The notes below the pieces were generated by a model. The model did no database searches, had not been told where the DNA came from, and saw nothing but the letters and a program-made list of their open reading frames with translations. A program made the position numbers and the translations under genes. DNA of 24,733 nt from Larix sibirica (taxonomy: Eukaryota > Streptophyta > Pinopsida > Pinales > Pinaceae), in NCBI GenBank assembly GCA_004151065.3, contig NWUY0300008525.1, positions 36,474 to 61,206 of the forward strand, written 5' to 3'. Below, piece after piece: positions 18,879 through 24,733 of this stretch; the stretch's first letter is position 1, and each line of letters begins with the position of its first letter.

Positions 18879-19706
18879 TCACATGGTTTCATTTTTTGAG
18901 TGGAATCCTTTCGCCATCCGCGTCATGTCTTGAACGAAAGTGTTTAAATTCATAAAAGAAGAACCTCCGGGGAGGACTGCCTTCGCTGCGGACTCCTTCA
19001 GTCTGAGAACGTTGGCTCTCATCTGATTTCCTTCCGGTGTTCTCATCATTCTCCTCACAACATCCTCAACCTCTCCTTTCATGACAACCTTGTGGTCGTC
19101 CAGATCAACATCTTCAAAATCCAATCCGATCTTCCACACCGCCTTGGAGAATCTGCAGTTGAGAAACTGATCGGCAAAATATGGAAATCCCACTACGGGG
19201 ACTCCCATGCTCATGGTCTCCAGGGTAGAATTCCATCCGCTGTGTGTGAGGAACAATCCCACTGAGGCATGGGAAAGGACTTTCGACTGTGGCGCCCACG
19301 TCACAAACAAGGCCCGATCCTTTGTCCGAGCTTCAAAGCCGTCAGGTAAAACCGCAGCCTGGCCTTCTGCGATATCCAACCGGAGAACCCACAAGAATGG
19401 TTGTCCGGTACCCTCTAACCCTAGTGCCAGTTGTTCCAGCTGTTGCTCAGATTTCACAGCGATGCTACCAAATGAAACATATATAACTGATGAAGGCTGT
19501 TGCATATCCAGCCATTTCAGGCAGCTCTCCTCCTCCTCCCACAGACTGCAGCACGAAGCCCTTCCTTCTAAAAAATTGGGAAGAAAAAGAGGTCCTATGG
19601 CCAGAGCAGGACAGCCATCCAAAGAAAGTGCTGTTACTGCGTCCCTCCCTTCGAGCTCCTCAAACGTGTTGACTAGTACGTAGTCCCCTTTACTTTGCTT
19701 CTGTGA
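18879..19706 (-). CDS. UDP-glycosyltransferase (GT1), partial: 3' part of exon 2
   Basis: An uninterrupted frame runs from the N at 19707 to the TGA at 18879-18881, about 275 codons. In order it shows QSKGDYVLVNTFEELEG, GPLFLPNFLEG, WEEEESCLKWLDMQQP, SSVIYVSFGSIAV, QPFLWVLRLD, then a complete 44-residue PSPG box (19167-19298) from WAPQ to FADQ with HSGWNSTLE, and a C-terminal helix region. The PSPG box binds the UDP-sugar; its final Gln and internal Trp are those usually associated with UDP-glucose users, though donor choice cannot be settled this way. The usual HCGWNS is HSGWNS. The N-terminal acceptor-binding half is not attached. The frame crossing the N upstream is an artefact, because the bases beyond the N repeat the same exon region in another frame. 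This may be an intact gene cut by the gap. Confidence 0.85.
   Translation of the reverse strand, partial: SQKQSKGDYVLVNTFEELEGRDAVTALSLDGCPALAIGPLFLPNFLEGRASCCSLWEEEESCLKWLDMQQPSSVIYVSFGSIAVKSEQQLEQLALGLEGTGQPFLWVLRLDIAEGQAAVLPDGFEARTKDRALFVTWAPQSKVLSHASVGLFLTHSGWNSTLETMSMGVPVVGFPYFADQFLNCRFSKAVWKIGLDFEDVDLDDHKVVMKGEVEDVVRRMMRTPEGNQMRANVLRLKESAAKAVLPGGSSFMNLNTFVQDMTRMAKGFHSKNETM
19167..19298 (-). other. PSPG box (UDP-sugar binding signature)
   Basis: The 44-codon plant secondary product glycosyltransferase signature begins at Trp (19296-19298) and ends at Gln (19167-19169). Key residues present are WxPQ, H-S-G-W-N-S, E after TL, and D-Q at the end. It is uninterrupted. The equivalent in the pseudogene is at 11493-11624 and is also open. 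Confidence 0.9.
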
Positions 19707-19707
19707 N
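19707..19707. other. Single N joining two UGT paralogues
   Basis: On the minus strand, bases before the N end at DMQQP plus two bases. Bases after it restart about 70 codons earlier in the same exon (SQKQSKGDYVLV). The overlapping parts differ (FLEGKDLYSSLW against FLEGRASCCSLW), so they are two copies, not one read twice. Sequence must be missing here. Confidence 0.8.
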
Positions 19708-20052
19708 CCGGCTGTTGCATATCCAGCCATTTCAGGCAGCTCTCCTCCTCCTCCCATAGACTGCTGTACAAATCCTTCCCTTCTAAAAAATTGGGAAGAA
19801 ACAAAGGTCCTATGGCGAGAGCAGGACAGCCATTCAAAGAGAGTGCTGTTATTGCTTCCTTCCCTTCGAGCTCCTCGAACGTGTTCACTAATACGTAGTC
19901 GCCTTTACTTTGCTTATGCGATTCATAGAGAAACCCATTCAATCTAGACGGATCCTTTGCGCGGTACCCGGCTAACAGGTCGGTTGGCTTCAAAGGTGGG
20001 ATGTTGCCGGGAAGACAAGTGATGAGTTTTTCTGGATTTTTGCCTTCGCTTA
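19708..20052 (-). CDS. UDP-glycosyltransferase (GT1), partial: 5' part of exon 2
   Basis: The acceptor is TTCTTCAG followed by TAAGCGAAGGC at 20052. Codons then read SEGKNPEKLITCLPGNIPPL, a spacer segment (TDLLAGYRAKDPSRLNG), FLYESHKQSKGDYVLVNTF, GPLFLPNFLEGKDLYSSLW and CLKWLDMQQP before the N. This is the linker and start of the C-terminal domain of a GT1 enzyme. The splice is in phase with exon 1 at 24433: a codon split 1+2 gives HIPVN-V-SEG, matching the expected continuous protein. The 115 codons here are open. The PSPG-containing remainder of this copy lies in the gap at 19707. Confidence 0.8.
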
Positions 20053-20782
20053 CTGAAGAAGTTACAAACACAAGTATAGTTATTATCTTTGCAGAGCAAA
20101 TTAAAGTAATAGAGTGACGCATTCGGGATCTATGAAGAGTCTAAAAGAAAAGATAATATGAATGGGCGTTTTATCTTTCATTTCAATCTTTCATACATAA
20201 TTGGCGCTAGACTAAGGATCATTTACGTTGTAGGTAAAATAGGTGAACACATAAAAATCATGGGCAATTACTCTGTAAGGTAGAGTAAGTTGACATGTAT
20301 CTTTTGATATGTAATTTAAAAAATTCTAACCACAAACAGATAAAAAAGCAAAAATCTTAAATGTACGCGTATTTAAATATATAAAAATGAGATAAAAAAA
20401 TATTTGTTCATATAACTACCCAGACTAAATAAATTCATATAAATCTATTATAATTTTCCACTCAACAAGTCTAAAATTGGAATAAAATATATTGTGAATT
20501 TAACTATTTGACTTACTGATAATCTTCAGAAACACAGTACAATCAATTGAGCCTGTAGACTCCTTCCCAACGTAACTTAAGTACGTTGCTGTTATGTTTA
20601 GTGCCTTCCCGATCTAGGGACTTCACATATAGAGATAAAAAAAGAGTCAACTCAACATCAGAACTTGTAATGACTGAGGTTAACCCTCGGATTCAAAGGT
20701 GAAATCAACACTGATTGATAAAGGTGGGAAAGCTCCTGGCCCTACGAGCTTGCTCTGTAATTCTTCCCTTCGTTTCTAAATC

Positions 20783-20868
20783 CTCACTTCATTAGGCTTC
20801 ATATATCTTGTGTTTTTTGTTACTGCTCACTTCGTTAGACTTCATATATCTTTTGTTTTCTCTTAATG
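20783..20868 (+). repeat. 43-bp tandem duplication
   Basis: Two copies begin ctcacttc(a/g)ttag at 20783 and 20826 and share cttcatatatctt and tttgtt. They lie inside the UGT intron. Confidence 0.75.
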
Positions 20869-21090
20869 ATTTCAGTGGGCAACCGCGAGAGTGCTTTTAA
20901 TTTATTAAGTCATAGCAATATGAAAATCTTTGTGTGCCAAAACATCTCCAGATCTTTGGAAATTTATTGTCTCTGCTCCTTGAAAATCCTGTACGAGGAC
21001 TCCAAAGAATCATCCCCTCATCTATTTTGTGGCCGTAAGTCAGACCCCTCTTCTCTTACCCTGTTCTCAATTTCTTTCACTTCTTTCTTT

Positions 21091-23534
21091 CATGACGGCT
21101 GCGAAGAACCTTCTATTATAGGCTTCCATGGCTAGAATTGCAAATATTTGAGACCTGTTCTTTGAAGGTTTTGGACCAGGATCTGAGGTGGCCTTGGATT
21201 TTCTAGGTGTCCCCTGAGCATCCCTTGGCTACTTTTCCCCTGCCCCCACCTATTTGTTGCTGGCTGTCCCTTTCGAACAAAGAATTCCCTGGAGTCCACT
21301 AAGAAAAATCCCAAGCACCAGACCTGGACGATCATCACATCTTCCCAAGAGAATAATAAACATGTAGGTCAGAATTTAGGGAATCTGGTACTTAAATCGT
21401 CCCCTGCTAGCGACAGAAAATTTTCCAACGAGGTACAGTTCCACTCCTTATTATTTTTCTTGGAATTTCGATGATCTGGGTCCTCTTAAAATGGGCCAAA
21501 ACCTATAGGGACACAATTCCATGGCATAGTTCAGCAATAAATGGGGTGGAGTTACGATTCAACCGGTTTTTATAACGAGTTTAAGGAACAAATAGCCGAA
21601 AAAGCGAGGCAATTTGAGTGCCAGTAAGTAAGAAGATATGGAATCTGTTAGAATTAATCCCAGATACCTCTACCAACCGACCATTACTCCTCCATAATTC
21701 CATTACTCTCACCCACACCTCGCCCTTCTTCTGCCGCTGAAACAGTGACAGATTAGTACCTCAGAGCCGTAAATATTTTATTTTGTATCTTATCCTTTTG
21801 ACTTTGCAATGTGGTAGATAGAACAAGTCACGAGAACAGTTTTTAGATATATACATATGTTCCAAGGTATTGTAAGCTCTGTTTTATATAGACGCACCAG
21901 AGTGTTTTGATGAAAAATGTGTGGGTGAATAAAAACACAGTGCTGTGAATGTAGATTACAGACTATTACTTCCTCTACTCGGCAATCATATATTTTGCTG
22001 TAGCTGCTGTAGCAGCAACTTATATATATCTCTGTAGCTATATGCCTGTAGCAGCATGTTTTATGAGTCTTTTACTGTAACCATTGTAATATGGGATATA
22101 TGATGTTTGTTTTCTGAAGCATGAGAAGAGCAGCAAGAGTTGCTTGGTGTTTAACAGGAATGAAGTAAATCTGAACAATATTGCAGCATACCTCTGTGTA
22201 CTATTTGTATTAATTCTTTCTTGACGGCTGCAAAGAACCTTCTAGTATAGGCTTCCATGGCTAGAATTGCAAATATTTGAGACCTGTTGTTTAAAGGTTT
22301 TGGACCAGGATCTGAGGTGGCCTTGGATTTTCTAGGTGTCCCCTGAGCATCCCTTGGCTACTTTTCCCCTGCCCCTACCTTTTTGTTGTTGGCTGTCCCT
22401 TCGAACAAAGAATTCCCTGGAGTCCACTAAGAAAAATCCCAAGCACCAGACCTGGACGATCATCGCATCTTCCCAAGAGAATAATAAACATGTAGGTCAG
22501 AATCTAGGAATCAACTACCCATATCAAACAGGCGTGTGATAACTGGCACTCAAATTGCTCCCTGCTGCCAATGGAAAATTTTCTGTCGAGGCACAGTTCC
22601 ACCCCTTTTTGTTATTTTTATGGAATTTCGAGGATCTGGGTCATCTTAAAATGGGCCAAAATCCCTAGCGACACAGTTACATGGCATAGTTCCGCAGTAA
22701 ATGGAGTGGAACTATGATTCCGCAGGTTTTTATAACCGGAGCTAGAGAACAAATGGCCAGAAAAGCAAGACTATTTGAGTGCCAATTATCCCATATCAAA
22801 CATGTAAAGCGGGGCGATTTGAGTGCCAGTTATCCCACGCCAAACATGTAGGTAAGAAGATATAGAATCTGTTGGAATTAATCCCAACTACCTCTACCAA
22901 CCGACCATTACTCCTCCATAATTCCATTACTGTCCCCACACCTCATCCTTCTTCTGCACCTGAAACAGTGACAGATTAGTACCTCAGAGCTGTAAAAAAA
23001 TTATTTTGTGTCTTATCCTTTTGACTTTGCAATGTGGTAGATAGAACAAGTCACGAGAACAGTTTTTAGGTATATGCATATGTTCCAAGCTATTGTAAGC
23101 TCTGTTTTATATAGACGCACCAGAGTGTTTTGATGAAAATTGTGTGGGTGAATCAAAACACATTGCTGTGAATGTAGATTACAGAGTATTATTTCCTCTA
23201 CTCAGCAATCTTATATTTTGCTGTAGCTACTGTAGCAGCGACTTATATATATCTCTGTAGCTATATGCCTATTTCGCTGTAGCTACTGTAGCAGCGACTT
23301 ATATATATCTCTGTAGCTACTGTAGCAGCGACTTATATATATCTCTGTAGCTATATGCCTGTAGCAGCATGTTTTATGAGTCTTTTACTGTAACCATTGT
23401 AACATGGGATATATGATGTTTGTTTTCTGAAGCACGAGAAGAGCAGCAACTCTGTTTCTTGGTGTTTAACAGAAATGAAGTAAATCTGAACAATATTGCA
23501 GCATACCTCTGTGTAGTATTTGTATTAATTCTTT
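21091..23534 (+). repeat. Large tandem duplication inside the UGT intron
   Basis: Copy 1 is 21091-22219 and copy 2 is 22220-23534. Both start with gacggctgc(g/a)aagaacctt and end with tgtattaattcttt. Identity is high throughout, with scattered substitutions. Copy 2 is about 186 bases longer because of an insertion near 22786-22855, itself built from neighbouring sequence, and an expanded ctgtagctactgtagcagcg array (about 23220-23350). I see no transposase, RT or long frame in the unit. Confidence 0.9.
23220..23370 (+). repeat. Local expansion of a ctgtagc/acttatatatatct repeat
   Basis: The second copy of the large duplication contains three rounds of gtagcagcgacttatatata, where the first copy (about 21998-22055) has one. 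The CTGTAG..CTGTAGCAGC units are partly self-complementary, so replication slippage is a likely cause. Confidence 0.8.
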
Positions 23535-24244
23535 ACTCTGTGCTCTGTTCAATCTGGTCTCCTCTTCCTCTCCCCTTCAGAATCAACTACCGATATCACT
23601 GATGCAAACAACCTCCACCATTGAATGTGCCCCTCGTCACATACACTTTTCATCCTCATAACCGGTCTCACTCTTATGGGCGTCCAAGACAAATGTCACC
23701 TCCAACGGCCTCCCAGGGATACACGACCCTAATATCTTCTATCCTCCCCAAGGCAGTATTTGTTTCTCACAATTATATATAACATATTAATTTCTAATTT
23801 ACTATTGATTACTTATTTGTTCATTAGGTAAAATTCAACAGAGTGGATTAATCTCCAGCCAAAAAGCCTTATTATTTTCAGTTTCATTATCGACTATGCT
23901 TTCAGATGGGATTCTACTAAAATTCCAAATCCTTACTACTTGGGCATTGGGCATTTCAAAACGAAAATATTATCATAATTCGTGGCTTCTCAAAATTGCA
24001 ATTTAAATAACACATTCAATAAATTTCAGGGTATTTTGGTTGTTACACAGTCTCTCCAAATTCTAGTCGTCTATGTAGGCGTCTATGTAAGTCCCTCGAG
24101 ACTTTTGCTTCCTTAAGCTTTCAAGGCTCATTGCATTGAGAAAATAGAACCAAATTAACACGTGTGAAAGTTCTATGATCCAACTTTTCTGATTTCTGAT
24201 TCTGTTTATCAATGAGTATTTTAAGCTGACTCTAATATTGAAGT
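23535..24244. other. Intron remainder with no recognised feature
   Basis: AT-rich sequence with short frames only. A small repeat, gtctatgtag/a, occurs at about 24068 and 24081. Confidence 0.5.
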
Positions 24245-24359
24245 TATGCACATGGGACCTTTACTTATACAAACTTAAACTTCTTAAACTCAAAACACTA
24301 AGGTATGCACATGGGACCTCTACTTATACAAACTTAAACTTCATAAACTCAAACTTTTA
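24245..24359 (+). repeat. 59-bp tandem duplication near the exon 1 donor
   Basis: Copies at 24245-24303 and 24304-24359 share tatgcacatgggacct and acttatacaaacttaaactt, with few differences. They lie about 75 bases inside the intron from the donor. Confidence 0.85.
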
Positions 24360-24432
24360 ACTCTCTACAGACAAAGGTTATGCTTCCCTTTAATTACTTA
24401 ATTGCAAACAGATAGGAAATGGAGAGACATAC

Positions 24433-24733
24433 CATTTACCGGAATATGTCCCTCAGAAACAAGAAAGTTGGCGTAGCATTGAGAAATAGAGGCAGCAGCA
24501 CATAGAGGCCAGAAGATAACCCTCGGCACTTTCATATTGCTTGCCACTTGCTCCGTGCAAGACATGAAGAAGTCTGTGACGATGAACGTGATGGGTGGAA
24601 ATGATGGTGATTTCTCGTCAGCACTGCGAAGGAAGTCCTCTAATTCGGGGCCTAATTTTTGCAGGTAACTCGCCCCGGTTGGAGGTGCGACCATGTTCAG
24701 GCGGTAAACCATCAGGAATAGACAGAAATCGAA
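24433..24733 (-). CDS. UDP-glycosyltransferase (GT1), partial exon 1 with an apparent frameshift
   Basis: This is the N-terminal acceptor-binding domain of the UGT whose exon 2 begins at 20052. From the window edge one frame reads RFLSIPDGLPPEHGRTSNRGEL. After about 24665 the protein continues in another frame as LQKLGPELEDFLRSADE, PSFPPITFIVTDFFMSCTEQ, VPRVIFWPLCAAASISQCYANFL and SEGHIPVN, ending at the donor. The Asp in VTD (24572-24574) is in the position of the catalytic Asp that partners the N-terminal His; that His lies outside the window. The frame change implies loss of a few codons plus a non-multiple of three. Either this copy is a pseudogene or the base call is wrong. The ATG at 24712 is not the real start. 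Confidence 0.8.

Larger units (their letters stand above)
20053..24432 (-). other. UGT intron, 4,380 bp, phase 1
   Basis: The donor is GTATGT (24432 downward) after AATG, and the acceptor is TTCTTCAG ending at 20053. Joining them keeps the UGT frame and restores a family-like sequence, which is strong support for both sites. The intron contains a 43-bp tandem repeat (20783-20868), a candidate exon-like segment on the opposite strand (20875-21032), a tandem duplication of more than 1.1 kb (21091-23534) and a 59-bp tandem repeat (24245-24359). The same acceptor motif is preserved in the pseudogene at 12160. Confidence 0.75.

Noticed and set aside
18879-19757. A 292-codon UGT frame starting with ATG at 19757 and crossing the N
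   Set aside because: The first 16 codons are the same exon read in a wrong frame, and the N hides missing sequence. Only the part after the N is real UGT.
22336-22539. 67-codon open frame in the second intron repeat
   Set aside because: The equivalent frame in the first repeat copy (about 21207 onward) is not conserved, so it is unlikely to be coding.

Overview
The window looks like nuclear DNA of a land plant, most likely a gymnosperm such as a conifer. The evidence is family 1 UDP-glycosyltransferase (UGT) genes with a plant PSPG box, a multi-kilobase intron, L1-type LINEs with a C-terminal RNase H domain, gypsy and copia-type LTR relics, and low gene density. The taxon is an inference. 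I see no bacterial, CRISPR or operon-like organisation.

Layout. 1-2375 is nested, broken LTR-retrotransposon sequence on the minus strand: two copies of a gypsy protease fragment, each joined to the end of the same short LTR; a second LTR with its primer-binding site; and a near-complete miniature LTR element (TRIM-like) with about 0.4 kb of non-coding interior. 2377-4140 is a decayed plus-strand LINE (connection region, zf-RVT, RNase H) carrying three internal tandem duplications. 4560-4980 is AT-rich filler. 5001-8363 is a better preserved 5'-truncated LINE on the minus strand (RT, connection, zf-RVT, RNase H) with a candidate 9-bp target-site duplication. 8374-11207 holds small repeats, hairpins, a probable CACTA-transposon terminus and no recognisable gene.

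The only recognisable host genes are UGTs, all on the minus strand. 11208-12160 is a UGT second-exon pseudogene with several small indels. 18879-19706 is an intact 3' part of a second UGT, and 19708-20052 is the 5' part of exon 2 of a third. A single N separates those two, which overlap in homology and therefore cannot be one contiguous exon. 24433-24733 is the 3' part of a UGT exon 1, which splices in phase to 20052 across a 4,380-bp intron. That exon 1 contains an apparent frameshift near 24665. The intron holds a tandem duplication of a 1.1-1.3 kb unit (21091-23534). 12200-18878 is mostly unrecognised intergenic DNA with a SINE/tRNA-like A-box/B-box pair, a pyrimidine-rich tandem repeat and a GC-richer segment.

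Overall this is a decaying tandem UGT cluster in repeat-rich plant DNA. Four single Ns (281, 2376, 12199, 19707) appear to be assembly joins. Those at 281 and 2376 lie inside copies of the same LTR, 19707 lies inside duplicated UGT exons, and 12199 lies in the relic intron of the pseudogene, so long-range order across them should be treated with caution. I found no convincing novel biological system. The most useful observations are the UGT cluster structure, the TRIM-like element inside gypsy sequence, and the unusually frequent short tandem duplications.
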